DNA from: Verrucomicrobiota bacterium
Lineage (GTDB): Bacteria; Verrucomicrobiota; Verrucomicrobiia; Opitutales; Opitutaceae
Assembly: GCA_016222805.1 (NCBI GenBank)
Contig: JACRQG010000013.1
Coordinates: 186,001 to 250,000 of the forward strand
DNA length: 64,000 nt
Direction: 5' to 3'
This document shows positions 24,339 to 33,078 of this stretch, in pieces; within the stretch, counting starts at the first letter, position 1; each line of letters begins with the position of its first letter. The notes below the pieces were generated by a model. The model made no database searches. It saw only the letters and a program-made list of their open reading frames with translations, and had not been told where the DNA came from. Both the position numbers and the translations under genes were made by a program.

Positions 24339-26114
24339 TTACTTCAGCAGCATGTCCTTCACCGTCCGTCCGGCCGGAATCATCGGCAGCACGTGTTCGG
24401 TGTAGGGCACGACGACGTCGAGCACGTACGGACCGTCGTGGTCGAGCATCTCCTGGATGGCGGGGCGGAGGTCGGCCTTCTTCAGCACCCGGCGACCCTT
24501 CACGCCGAATCCTTCCGCGATCTTCACGAAGTCCGGATAGAGGGCGTCGGGGTTGTCGGGACTGCCGACGTTGGTTTCGTCGCCGAGAATGGTGTTGCCG
24601 CGGACGCTGCCATAGAAGCGGTCCTCCCACTGCACGACCATGCCCAGGTGCTGGTTGTTCAGGATCATCGCCTTCGCGGCGATCTTCTCGATGCGGCACG
24701 TGGCGAGTTCCTGGATGTTCATCATGAACGAGCCGTCGCCGTCGATGTCGATGACCTGCTTGTGCGGGCACGCGACCTTGGCGCCCATGGCGGCAGGGTA
24801 GCCGAAGCCCATTGCCCCCAGGCCGAGGGAGCTGATGTAGCGCCGAGGCTCGTTGAATCGGTAGAACTGCGCCGCCCACATCTGATGCTGGCCGACCCCG
24901 GTCGTGATGATGGCATCGCCCTTGGTCAGTTCATACAGCGCCTGCACGGCCTCCTGCGGCACGATGTGCCGGCTTTCCTCGAAGCGGAAGGGATGGTCGC
25001 GCTTCCAGGTCGCAATCTGGGCCTGCCAAGCCGAGGTGTCGGGGGCGGCGAACTTCTGCGCGGCCGCGAGGGAGAGTAGCCGGCCCAACGCGTGGCGGAC
25101 GTCGCTGGTGATCGCCACGTGCGCGCGCTTGTTCTTGTGGTGCTCCGAGGCGTCGACGTCGATGTGAACGATGCGCGCCTGGGCGGCAAAGTGCTTCGTG
25201 TCGCCGGTGATCCGGTCGTCGAACCGGGCTCCGAGGCAGAGCAACAGGTCGCATTGATCGACCGCCCAGTTGCCGTAGGCGGCGCCGTGCATGCCGAACC
25301 ACTGCATTGAAAGCGGATGGGTCTCCGGGAACGCGCCCACCCCCATCAGCGTGGTGGCGACGGGGATGTTGGCGGTCTCCGCAAAGGCCTTCAGCTCCGC
25401 ATGGGCCTCGGCCGAGATGATGCCGCCGCCGGCGTAGATCACGGGCCGCCGCGCCTCCGCGATGAGGGAGAGGACGTGCTGGAGCGATTCGTCCGAGGCG
25501 ATGGGTGGGGTATTCGCGTGGGGGTTGCGGAATTCGATGGTGGCCGGATAGGTGGGGTGGAAGCGCGCCTGCTGCACGTCCTTCGGGATGTCGATGATCA
25601 CGGGGCCGGGACGACCGGTGCGGGCGAGGTGAAACGCCTCCTTGAAGATCCGCGGCAGATCGTGGGCACTGAGGGCGAGATAGGAGTGCTTCACGATCGG
25701 GAGCGTCATCCCGTAGAAGTCGGTTTCCTGGAATGCCATCTTGCCGATGTACTTGGAGTAAACCTGCCCCGTGATGGCCACGAGGGGGATGGAGTCCATG
25801 TAGGCATCGGCGATGGCGGAGACGAGATTGGTCGCGCCTGGTCCGCTGGTGGCCATGCAGACCCCCACCTTGCCGGTGGCCCGCGCGTAGCCCTCGGCCG
25901 CAAACGACCCGCCCTGTTCATGGCGGGGCAGGATTACCCGGATCTTGTCGGTCCGGGCCAGGGCCTGGTGGAGTTCCTGCGAGGCGCCGCCGGGATAGGC
26001 GAAGATCACATCCACTCCTTCGCGGATCAGGCATTCGACAACGCAATCGGCACCCTTCATCTCGCGGCTGGATTCGGCTTTGGGCGAAACGGCGGCAGTG
26101 GGTTCTTTTTTCAT
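24339..26114 (-). CDS. ilvB: Acetolactate synthase, large (catalytic) subunit
   Basis: 591 aa from the ATG at 26114 ([20 protein letters not shown]); an in-frame upstream extension is Arg/Pro-rich and rejected. The TPP-dependent enzyme pattern is complete: [17 protein letters not shown], the catalytic Glu region [50 protein letters not shown] with the FAD contact, the FAD domain around [16 protein letters not shown], and the TPP motif [18 protein letters not shown] ending at [10 protein letters not shown]. It makes acetolactate for valine and leucine, and acetohydroxybutyrate for isoleucine. The small regulatory subunit gene ilvN is not adjacent in this window, so regulation depends on a distant gene. 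Confidence 0.96.
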   Translation of the reverse strand: MKKEPTAAVSPKAESSREMKGADCVVECLIREGVDVIFAYPGGASQELHQALARTDKIRVILPRHEQGGSFAAEGYARATGKVGVCMATSGPGATNLVSAIADAYMDSIPLVAITGQVYSKYIGKMAFQETDFYGMTLPIVKHSYLALSAHDLPRIFKEAFHLARTGRPGPVIIDIPKDVQQARFHPTYPATIEFRNPHANTPPIASDESLQHVLSLIAEARRPVIYAGGGIISAEAHAELKAFAETANIPVATTLMGVGAFPETHPLSMQWFGMHGAAYGNWAVDQCDLLLCLGARFDDRITGDTKHFAAQARIVHIDVDASEHHKNKRAHVAITSDVRHALGRLLSLAAAQKFAAPDTSAWQAQIATWKRDHPFRFEESRHIVPQEAVQALYELTKGDAIITTGVGQHQMWAAQFYRFNEPRRYISSLGLGAMGFGYPAAMGAKVACPHKQVIDIDGDGSFMMNIQELATCRIEKIAAKAMILNNQHLGMVVQWEDRFYGSVRGNTILGDETNVGSPDNPDALYPDFVKIAEGFGVKGRRVLKKADLRPAIQEMLDHDGPYVLDVVVPYTEHVLPMIPAGRTVKDMLLK

Positions 26115-26368
26115 GGAGGTGGTGGTGGCGAAAAGCCGGCTAGCAGAAACCGGGCGCATTGGACGAGGCAAGCCCAGGGATTCGCCGGGTCGTTGAAGAG
26201 GGCGGGATGGGCGGGTGGCGACGCGTGGCTGGACTGCGGAGACCCGGTCCTGACTCCAGCGACACACCGGGCGCAGCAAAGTCTAATCGGCGGCGTGACA
26301 TTCCATTTTAGTCCCCGGCGCGGAGAAAATTGGCTGGCGCAGGCGCGTCCCGGCGGCAGCGTCGGACC

Positions 26369-27151
26369 ATGCTGAAGCTGCTCTTTATCGGCGACATCGT
26401 GGGACGTCCGGGAAGGGAGATAGTCGCCAACCGTCTGCCGCGCATCAGGACCGAGCATGCCGTCGATTTCGTGATCGCCAACGCCGAGAACGCGGCCGCC
26501 GGGGCGGGAATCACGGGTTCCATTGCGAAGTCGATTCTCGAGAGTGGGGTGGATGCCATCACCTTGGGCGACCACGTCTGGGATCAGCGGGGTTGGGAGA
26601 ACGAGATCACCCAGATGGAGCGCGTGTGCCGCCCGGCCAACCTGCCGCGGGCCTGCCCGGGGTGGGATCACCTGGTGATTGAGGCGCGGGGCTTCCGCGT
26701 GGCCGTCTTCACGGTGCTGGGTCGCTCCTTCATGAACATGAAGGCCGAGTGTCCGTTCGCGGCGGCCGACCGCATGATCGACCAATTGCGGAGCCAGGCG
26801 GATGCGATCATCGTCGAGATCCATGCGGAGGCGACCTCGGAGAAACAGGCGCTCGGCTGGTATCTGGATGGGCGGGTGACCGCAGTGCTCGGGACTCACA
26901 CCCACGTGCCGACGGCGGATGCGACGGTGCTCCCCAAGGGGACCGGGTTCATCTGCGACGTCGGGATGACCGGGCCGTACGCGAGTGTCCTGGGGCGCGA
27001 GGTTCGTCCGGTGGTGGAGCGCTTCCTCGATGGCATGCCGCGGCGCTTCGACGTGGCGACCGGGGACGTGCGCCTGTCCGGGGCGCTGGTGGCCATCGAT
27101 GCATCGATGGCGCGCGCCAACAAGGTGGAGTTGCTGACGGTTCGCGAATAG
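26369..27151 (+). CDS. YmdB-family metallophosphoesterase (TIGR00282)
   Basis: 260 aa from the ATG at 26369; an in-frame upstream ATG gives a poor Arg-rich lead. The start KLLFIGDIVGRPGREIVANR has the first metal-binding Asp, VDFVIANAENAAAGAGIT the Asn-Glu-Asn core, ITLGDHVWDQ a further ligand set, and VEIHAEATSEKQALGWYLDG then AVLGTHTHVPTADATVLPKG the His ligands. This is the conserved layout of Bacillus YmdB, a dimeric phosphodiesterase that acts on 2',3'-cyclic nucleotides and affects sporulation and biofilm decisions there. Its role in this phylum is not known. It is transcribed divergently from ilvB and has no partner gene. Confidence 0.9.
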   Translation: MLKLLFIGDIVGRPGREIVANRLPRIRTEHAVDFVIANAENAAAGAGITGSIAKSILESGVDAITLGDHVWDQRGWENEITQMERVCRPANLPRACPGWDHLVIEARGFRVAVFTVLGRSFMNMKAECPFAAADRMIDQLRSQADAIIVEIHAEATSEKQALGWYLDGRVTAVLGTHTHVPTADATVLPKGTGFICDVGMTGPYASVLGREVRPVVERFLDGMPRRFDVATGDVRLSGALVAIDASMARANKVELLTVRE

Positions 27152-27180
27152 TCCGGACCGCCGGCACGCGCCGACACGGT

Positions 27181-28161
27181 TCAGGTGCGGGCGACGCCCG
27201 CCTCTTCGTAGACGCCAAGGTGCCGGTAGCGCTCGTACCTGCTTTCCAGGAGTTGGTCCGGCTTGAGCGCCCGGAGATCATTCAGGTGTTTCTGCAGCAC
27301 GTAGCGCAGGGCGCTGGCGGCCTGCGCGGGGTCGTTGTGGGCCCCGCCAGTCGGTTCCGGGATCACCTCATCGACGACACCGAGACGTTCCAGATTGTCG
27401 GCGCTCACTTTCAAGGCCTCGGCTGCCTTGGCGGCGGCGCTGCCGTCCTTCCACAGGATCGCGGCGCAACCCTCGGGGGAAATCACGGAATAGTAGCTGT
27501 TCTCGAAGATGAGCACCCGGTCGGTCACCCCGATTCCCAGCGCCCCGCCGGAGCCGCCTTCCCCGACCACGACCGAAATGGTCGGAGTGCGGAGCATGGC
27601 CATCTCGCGCAGGTTCACCGCGATGGCTTCGGAAACATGCCGGGCCTCCGACTCGATGCCGGGAAAGGCTCCGGGGGTGTCGATGAACGTGAGCACGGGA
27701 AGGTGGAACTTCTCCGCGAGCCGCATCAGGCGCAGGGCCTTCCGGTAGCCCTCGGGTTGGGGCATGCCGAAGTTGCGCGCGATGCGCTCCTTGGGGTCGC
27801 GGCCTTTCTGCTGGGCGACAATCATCACCGCGTCGCCATTGAAGAAAGCCGTGCCGCCGATGATGGCTCGATCGTCCTTGTACTGGCGGTCGCCGTGCAG
27901 TTCCTGGAAGCCCTCGCACACCGCCGAGATGTAATCGAGGGCGTAGGGGCGCTTCGGATGCCGGGCGATCTGCACCTTCTGCCACGGCGTGAGGTTGGAG
28001 TAGATCTCGCGCTGGGTTGCCTCGATCTTCCGCTCGATTTCCCGGATCTCCGCGGCGAGGTCGATGTTGGTTTCGAGCGAGCGCTGGCGGAGTTCGTCAA
28101 GCTGCCGCGAGAGTTCCCGCAACGGTTTCTCAAACTCCAGCACGTAGACCGGTGACTCCAT
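27181..28161 (-). CDS. accA: Acetyl-CoA carboxylase carboxyltransferase subunit alpha
   Basis: 326 aa from the ATG at 28161. The N-terminal helical segment (EFEKPLRELSRQLDELRQRS) and the carboxyltransferase crotonase-like domain are complete: IYSNLTPWQKVQIARHPKRP, ISAVCEGFQELHGDRQYKDD, AIIGGTAFFNGDAVMIVAQQ and IARNFGMPQPEGYRKALRLM. They are followed by VLTFIDTPGAFPGIESEARH, VVVGEGGSGGALGIGVTDRV and YYSVISPEGCAAILWKDGS. It transfers carboxyl from biotin to acetyl-CoA in the first step of fatty acid synthesis, with AccD. No accD gene is in the window. The length is normal. Confidence 0.96.
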   Translation of the reverse strand: MESPVYVLEFEKPLRELSRQLDELRQRSLETNIDLAAEIREIERKIEATQREIYSNLTPWQKVQIARHPKRPYALDYISAVCEGFQELHGDRQYKDDRAIIGGTAFFNGDAVMIVAQQKGRDPKERIARNFGMPQPEGYRKALRLMRLAEKFHLPVLTFIDTPGAFPGIESEARHVSEAIAVNLREMAMLRTPTISVVVGEGGSGGALGIGVTDRVLIFENSYYSVISPEGCAAILWKDGSAAAKAAEALKVSADNLERLGVVDEVIPEPTGGAHNDPAQAASALRYVLQKHLNDLRALKPDQLLESRYERYRHLGVYEEAGVART

Positions 28162-28317
28162 AGGCGGGTGACCTTACGGACGCCGGCCGAACACTGTCAA
28201 CGGGCAGGGCGGCCGTGGGCGAGTTTCGCGTCCTAGCTCCAAGGGGGGGCGCAGGTTAGCCATAACGGAGTTGTCACCCTGCCCGGATCTACGTAGGGCT
28301 GCGGGTGCACTCCGGCC

Positions 28318-28905
28318 ATGAACCCCTTCTTCGCGCTCCTCGAGAGCCTCACGTGGTGGAACCAGCTGAGTACGCCGCAGCAGTTCTTTTACGGCATCGG
28401 CATCGTGGCGGGCTGCGTGACCGTGGTGATGGCGGCGCTGGCGCTGATCGGACTGGATCATCATGATACGGATGTCGCGGTGGGCGATCACCTCGACGGC
28501 GGCAGCCTCCTGTCCACCAAGCCCCTGACCGGCTTCTTCCTCGGTTTTGGGTGGGCCGGTGGCATCGCTCTCGACCAGGGCCTTTCCCTGATGGTGGCTT
28601 CGCTCGTCGCGTTCGGCGTGGGCACCGTGCTCATGCTGTTCTTCGCGTGGCTGATCCGCGCGATCTACTCGCTGCGGTCCGATGGCACGCGCCAGATTGC
28701 CAACGCCGTGGGCGCGATCGGCACCGTCTACGTCACGTTGCCGCCCCAGCGGCAATCCGGCGGTCAGATCAACGTGACCGTCAGCGGGCGATTGGAAACC
28801 CTGGCCGCGCTGAACTCGGCCGGGCGTCCGATTCCAAGCGGCGAAAAGGTGCGCGTCGTCGAGGTGATCGATGCCGGCACGGTGCTGGTCGAGCCGCTGG
28901 CTTGA
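28318..28905 (+). CDS. NfeD-like membrane protein paired with a flotillin-like gene
   Basis: 195 aa with about three membrane helices: FYGIGIVAGCVTVVMAALAL near residues 24-45, LTGFFLGFGWAGGIALDQGL near 68-90 and SLVAFGVGTVLMLFFAWLIR near 96-115. The C-terminal part (about 130-195) looks like the NfeD OB fold, with VGAIGTVYVTLPPQRQSGGQ, INVTVSGRLETLAALN and GEKVRVVEVIDAGTVLVEPL. It precedes an SPFH/YqiK gene by 45 nt. In known bacteria NfeD and SPFH proteins work together in membrane microdomains, so the neighbourhood supports the call. It is not a close match to classical NfeD at the N-terminus. Confidence 0.75.
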   Translation: MNPFFALLESLTWWNQLSTPQQFFYGIGIVAGCVTVVMAALALIGLDHHDTDVAVGDHLDGGSLLSTKPLTGFFLGFGWAGGIALDQGLSLMVASLVAFGVGTVLMLFFAWLIRAIYSLRSDGTRQIANAVGAIGTVYVTLPPQRQSGGQINVTVSGRLETLAALNSAGRPIPSGEKVRVVEVIDAGTVLVEPLA

Positions 28906-28950
28906 GCGGCGCGACGCGTTCCGCCCCCCCCGTCTCCCGTCCTTCCTCCA

Positions 28951-30405
28951 ATGACAACACTCGTCCTGCTGGTCCTGTCCGTCTTCCTGGGATTGGTCAT
29001 CCTGATTTCGCTGATCTCGCGCTATCGGATGTGCCCGCCTGACCGGGTGCTCGTGGTCTACGGTCGCGTCGGCAGCGGGCAGTCGGCCCGCTGTTACCAT
29101 GGCGGATCGACGTTCGTGCTGCCGATCCTGCAGAGCTACCAGTACCTCGATCTCACGCCGATCAACATCGAGCTGGAGCTGAAAGGAGCCCTCTCGAGCC
29201 AGAACATCCGTATCGATGCTCCCGCTTCCTTCACGATCGGCGTGTCCACGGATCCCGAAGTGATGCAGAATGCCGCCACGCGCCTGCTCGGGCGCACCCT
29301 CGACGAGATCCAGCAGCTCGCCGGCGAAATCATCATGGGCCAGATGCGCGTCGTTTTCGCGTCGATGACGATTGAGGAGATCAACTCGGACCGCGAAAAA
29401 CTGATCTCCTCCATCACCAAGGGCGTGGAGGTGGAGCTGCACAAGGTCGGGCTCAAGATGATCAACGGCAACATCCGGGACATCAAGGACCAGTCCGGCT
29501 ACATCGACGCGTTGGGGCGGGAAGCGGCCGCCAAGGCCATCAACGATGCGCAAATCAAGGTCGCCCAGGAAAACCAGCGCGGTGCGATCGGTCGGGCGGA
29601 AGCCGAGCGGGAGCAGGCGATTCGCGTCGCCAACGCGCAAGCCGAGGCGAAGCGGGGGCAGAACACCGCGCAGGTGATGATCGCCAAGTCCGATGCGGAC
29701 CTTGCCGCGGAGGTGGCCGAAGCCAAACGCCGGACGGAAGCCGCCCAGAAGGTCGCCGAGGCCCGCGCCTTGCAGGAGAGCTACAAGGCGCAGCAAGAGG
29801 CGGAGCTGGCCCGGGCCGCGCGGGAGAAGGCGCACCAGCAGGCCGAGCAGATCGTGAAAGCCGAGATCGACAAGGAACGCATTCGCATCGAGGCCGAGGC
29901 CAAGGCCGCCCAGGCGAAGATCCTCCAGGAGGGCCAGGCGGCGGCCTATACCATCCAGAAGCAGGCCGAGGCGGATGGCATCCAGCGCGTCGCCGAGGGT
30001 GAGGCCTCCGGCATCCGCGCCCGCCTGGGGGCAGAGGCCAGCGGCATCCAGGCCAAGCTCACGGCCGAGGCCGAAGGCACGCGGGCGCTGCTCGACGCCA
30101 AGGCCCAGGGTTTCGAGAAGCTGCTCAAGGTGGCGGACGATACGGCGGGTGCCACCCAGCTGCTCATCGCGGAGAATATCGTGCGGATCGCCGAGATCCA
30201 GGCCGGGGCGATCAAGGGCCTGCAGTTCGAGAAAGTGGTGGTGATGGGCGGCGGCGCCCAGGGCGGGGCGGGCCAGTTTGTCCAGGATCTCTACAAGGGC
30301 GTCCTGCCGCTCAACGAGCTCGCCAAGAACGTCGGTCTCAACGTACCAGCCTTCCTCGGCACGCCAACGGGGAAGCCCGCATCGCCCGAAAAGGAACAGC
30401 ACTGA
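28951..30405 (+). CDS. SPFH-domain flotillin-like protein (YqiK/FloT type)
   Basis: 484 aa. An N-terminal membrane segment (LVLLVLSVFLGLVILISLIS) is followed by the SPFH domain (about 30-200), with DRVLVVYGRVGSGQSARCYH, FVLPILQSYQYLDLTPINIE, RIDAPASFTIGVSTDPEVM and EEINSDREKLISSITKGVEV. A long coiled coil follows (about 200-420), packed with Ala, Glu, Lys and Gln. The C-terminus has LLIAENIVRIAEIQAGAIKG, a Gly-rich loop (VVMGGGAQGGAGQF) and a stretch like the flotillin C-terminal domain. Flotillins mark membrane domains that organise signalling and secretion. It sits next to an NfeD-like gene, the usual partner. Confidence 0.9.
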   Translation: MTTLVLLVLSVFLGLVILISLISRYRMCPPDRVLVVYGRVGSGQSARCYHGGSTFVLPILQSYQYLDLTPINIELELKGALSSQNIRIDAPASFTIGVSTDPEVMQNAATRLLGRTLDEIQQLAGEIIMGQMRVVFASMTIEEINSDREKLISSITKGVEVELHKVGLKMINGNIRDIKDQSGYIDALGREAAAKAINDAQIKVAQENQRGAIGRAEAEREQAIRVANAQAEAKRGQNTAQVMIAKSDADLAAEVAEAKRRTEAAQKVAEARALQESYKAQQEAELARAAREKAHQQAEQIVKAEIDKERIRIEAEAKAAQAKILQEGQAAAYTIQKQAEADGIQRVAEGEASGIRARLGAEASGIQAKLTAEAEGTRALLDAKAQGFEKLLKVADDTAGATQLLIAENIVRIAEIQAGAIKGLQFEKVVVMGGGAQGGAGQFVQDLYKGVLPLNELAKNVGLNVPAFLGTPTGKPASPEKEQH

Positions 30406-30468
30406 GGCCGGCGGTGCGTTTGCACCCGGTGCTTCCCGGTCGGGGGAACACCACGTCGGGGCCGCGGC

Positions 30469-30813
30469 CTACCGCGGCGGCTCCTTGAGCTGCTCCTTCC
30501 AGCTTTGCAGCTTGGCCTGGGTCCCAAAGTGCTCGGCGCGGGTCTTGTCGCCGCGTTCCATCCAGATGCGGGAGAGTGTCGTGTTGATGAAGAGATCGGC
30601 GGGACGCAGGGCGTGCGCGCGCTCGGCGGCGGCGAGCGCGGGATCGAGCCGGCGGAGGGAGAAGTTCACCTCCGCGAGCGCGTGCCAGGCTTCAAAGCAC
30701 GTGGGGTCGGCTGCGACCGCGCGCTCCAGTTTCCCGAGCGCCGCCTCGCTCTCTCCCAGGGCGAAATCGGCCGTGGCATCTTCGATCAGGCTTTGCAGGT
30801 CGTCAGCGGACAT
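30469..30813 (-). CDS. Small TPR-like protein
   Basis: 114 aa from the ATG at 30813; the in-frame start at 30849 is less likely because its lead is Pro-rich. The protein is all-helical with tandem tetratricopeptide units: LIEDATADFALGESEAALGK, then CFEAWHALAEVNFSLRRLDP, and PADLFINTTLSRIWMERGDK with AEHFGTQAKLQSWKEQ at the end. No signal peptide. It is likely a scaffold for protein interaction. The gene is convergent with the flotillin gene and is followed 78 nt upstream on the other side by queA on the same strand, with which it may be co-transcribed. Confidence 0.75.
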   Translation of the reverse strand: MSADDLQSLIEDATADFALGESEAALGKLERAVAADPTCFEAWHALAEVNFSLRRLDPALAAAERAHALRPADLFINTTLSRIWMERGDKTRAEHFGTQAKLQSWKEQLKEPPR

Positions 30814-30891
30814 GGCGGGAGGATCGGGGGTTGAGAGGACGGCAGGCAACGGCGAATCGCCTGGCCCACACGATTGCGACGGGGCGGGGGA

Positions 30892-31995
30892 TCAGAGGAT
30901 CAACATCGCGTCGCCGTAGCTGAAGAAACGGTATTTCCGGGCGATCGCTTCCCGGTAGATTTCCTGGAGCCAGGCGATGCCGTCCAGCGAACCGGGCCGC
31001 AGAAACGCGGCCACCAGACACAGCAGGGTCGAGCGGGGCTGGTGAAAATTGGTGATCAACGCGTCGACGCCCCGAAACCGGTGAGGAGGATAGAGGAAGA
31101 TCCCGGCCTCGGCGATGCAGTCCCGGCCTCCGGGAAGCGGCGTGTCATGGCGCGCGAGAAAATCCTCGATCGTGCGGACCGCGGTGGTGCCGACGGCGAT
31201 GCGGCGCCCGCCGCCGCCTTGGAAGAGCCGGGGCTGCGTCGTGGCGGGGATTTCGTAGCATTCCCGGTGAATCGGATGGCTTTCGATGGTCGGGGTGGCG
31301 ATCGGCTGAAATGTGCCCAGGCCGACGTGCAGGGTCACGTCCGCCGTGGTGACTCCCTGACTGGCCAGGCGTTTGAGCAGTTGCGGAGTAAAATGCAAAC
31401 CGGCGGTCGGGGCAGCCACCGCGACTTGCCGCCCCGGCTCGGCGTACACGGTTTGATAGCGTTCGCGGTCCAGGTTCCGGTAGGAGACCGCGTCTGCTCG
31501 ATCCCCGGGGGGCCGTTCGATGTAGGGAGGGAGGGGAACCTCTCCGAGGCGGTTCGCAATCGCCACGATTGTCTCTTCGGGAGCGAGGTGAAATCGGACG
31601 ATGGCGGAGCCATCGGCGTCCCGACTGACGACTTCGGCGCGAAATTCTCCCGCGGGGCCGGCAAAGGTCGCGCCCGGTGGCAACTTGCGCCCGGGACGCA
31701 CCAGGCAGCGCCAGACATTCCCCTCGGCCTCGGGTCGGAGCAGAAAGCACTCCACCTGACCTCCGGTGGGACGGCGGGCCAACAGCCGGGCGGGCAGGAC
31801 CGCGGCGTTGTTGCGGAGGAGAACGTCTCCGGCGCGGAGAAAGTCGGGCAGGTCCGCGAACGTGCGATGCTCCAGGCGGCCTTCGGCGCGATGCACGACC
31901 AACAACCGCGAGGCGTCGCGCCGATCCGCCGGTACCTGGGCAATCAGGTGCGCGGGAAGCGGGTAGTCGAAAAGGTCGGTGGAGAGCGGCGGCAC
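30892..31995 (-). CDS. queA: S-adenosylmethionine:tRNA ribosyltransferase-isomerase
   Basis: 367 aa, using the GTG at 31995 (VPPLSTDLFDYPLPAHLIAQ). The first in-frame start at 32133 lies inside the tRNA-Thr gene and cannot be right; TTG codons between are possible alternatives. QueA motifs are clear: the N-terminal STDLFDYPLP, RDASRLLVVHRAEGRLEHRT, DVLLRNNAAVLPARLLARRP, VAAPTAGLHFTPQLLKRLAS, TLHVGLGTFQPIATPTIESH and the C-terminal ITNFHQPRSTLLCLVAAFLR then YRFFSYGDAMLI. It transfers and isomerises the ribosyl group of SAM to make epoxyqueuosine in tRNA. The genes for later steps are not in the window. Confidence 0.94.
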   Translation of the reverse strand: MPPLSTDLFDYPLPAHLIAQVPADRRDASRLLVVHRAEGRLEHRTFADLPDFLRAGDVLLRNNAAVLPARLLARRPTGGQVECFLLRPEAEGNVWRCLVRPGRKLPPGATFAGPAGEFRAEVVSRDADGSAIVRFHLAPEETIVAIANRLGEVPLPPYIERPPGDRADAVSYRNLDRERYQTVYAEPGRQVAVAAPTAGLHFTPQLLKRLASQGVTTADVTLHVGLGTFQPIATPTIESHPIHRECYEIPATTQPRLFQGGGGRRIAVGTTAVRTIEDFLARHDTPLPGGRDCIAEAGIFLYPPHRFRGVDALITNFHQPRSTLLCLVAAFLRPGSLDGIAWLQEIYREAIARKYRFFSYGDAMLIL

Positions 31996-32124
31996 GGGGG
32001 GCGTGTAACGCAGGGCATCCTTCGCCGGCAATCCCAGCTTTTGCCGTGACGTACGCAACTGCTTCCTCCAGTCGGTCACCGGCTTGTCAGCCGCAGGTCG
32101 GCCCCCCACCGGCCGATCGAAAGC

Positions 32125-32200
32125 TGGAGCCAACAGCCGGATTTGAACCGGCGACCCACGCTTTACGAAAGCGTTGCTCTACCAGCTGAGCTATGTTGGC
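32125..32200 (-). tRNA. tRNA-Thr (anticodon CGT)
   Basis: 76 nt on the minus strand with a full cloverleaf. The acceptor stem is GCCAACA with TGTTGGC, the D stem GCTC/GAGC, the anticodon stem ACGCT/AGCGT, and the T stem GCCGG/CCGGC with loop TTCAAAT. The 7-nt loop TTCGTAA gives anticodon CGT, reading ACG (Thr). The 3' CCA is encoded in the DNA. It lies just upstream of queA on the same strand. Confidence 0.96.
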
Positions 32201-32219
32201 GCGCGAGCGAAGAGCGGAC

Positions 32220-32264
32220 AAAAACCCACGCCTCCGCAAGGGCAAGCTTGATTTTGCCGGAGGC
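32220..32264 (-). terminator. Possible rho-independent terminator after the azurin gene
   Basis: On the minus strand GCCTCCGG...GGAGGC and an inner GGCAA/TTGCC pair (32230-32264) form an imperfect stem, followed within about five nt by a five-T run (complement of 32220-32224). It lies between the azurin stop codon and tRNA-Thr and would end the azurin transcript. Confidence 0.5.
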
Positions 32265-32346
32265 TTCCTTCCTTCCGGGAAGACGGGCCTTGGCCGGACC
32301 CAGGGGAGGGGAGAAGGCGGCCGGGGACGGTCGGTACCCTGCCGGC

Positions 32347-32802
32347 TTACTTCACGATCAGCGAACCCTTCATCAGCATGTAGTGGCCGGGGAAGGAGCA
32401 GAGGAAGATGTACTCGCCGGCCGCCGGGGCGGTGAAGACGACCTCGCCGGTCTGCTTCGGTCCAAGCACCTTGATCGAGGCGAGCACCTTGTCCTTCATC
32501 GCTGGCGCGATGTACTCGCTGTCCTTGGCCATCATCGACGCGGTCGCGAAGGCGTTGATGTCCGTGCCGGCCTTCAGCAGCACCCAGTTGTGCCCCATCG
32601 CCTCCTTCGGCAGGGTCCCCTGGTTGGTCAGGACCACCTTGAGTTGCTCCCCGGCCTTTGCCTCGATCGTGGCCAGGCTGTACTTCATCTGATCATTCGA
32701 GGTGATTTGGATTTCACGCGGAGCGGCCGCGGCGCTCAGGGTCGGCGAAACGGTGGCAAACAACGCAGTCAACAGGGAGAGGATCAGGGTGTGCTTTTTC
32801 AT
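32347..32802 (-). CDS. azu: Azurin-type blue copper protein
   Basis: 151 aa from the ATG at 32802, with a signal peptide (LILSLLTALFATVSPTLSAA). The cupredoxin core has the azurin signature: the His ligand in AMGHNWVLLK and the C-terminal copper loop LCSFPGHYMLMKGS with Cys, His and Met. The N-terminal EIQITSNDQMKYSLATIEAK and KAGEQLKVVLTNQGTL are typical. Azurins carry one electron in the periplasm. Placed head-to-head with the caa3 oxidase genes (276 nt between starts), it is a candidate electron donor or a copper-related partner to that oxidase. Length is close to the usual 150 aa including the signal. Confidence 0.93.
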   Translation of the reverse strand: MKKHTLILSLLTALFATVSPTLSAAAAPREIQITSNDQMKYSLATIEAKAGEQLKVVLTNQGTLPKEAMGHNWVLLKAGTDINAFATASMMAKDSEYIAPAMKDKVLASIKVLGPKQTGEVVFTAPAAGEYIFLCSFPGHYMLMKGSLIVK

Positions 32803-33078
32803 CGCGGGCGGAAGATGAGAACTCTCCCCCGACATGCAACCTGGAAGCTCTTTTCCCGCGGCCTCGAAGGGATTGTTGGCTTTCGTTCGGTGGCCCCGCG
32901 GGAAGGAGTTGGCCACCTTGGTGCCGTAGAAAAACGACGCGTCATCTGCTCTCCGCAGAATTTGTCCTAATTGGCGCAGATTTTGCCGGAATATGTCTTG
33001 AAATGCGGAAGTGATTCCCAACTCTGCAGGGCCTTTTGCGGTCTCCCCTCGTCGGCCGCCACCCACTCTGCAGTCCAA

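Noticed and set aside
32971-33078. Upstream start of the oxidase subunit II ORF (MAQILPEYVLKCGSD...)
   Set aside because: The lead adds 36 residues before the lipobox signal peptide, which must be near the N-terminus. ATG at 33079 fits.
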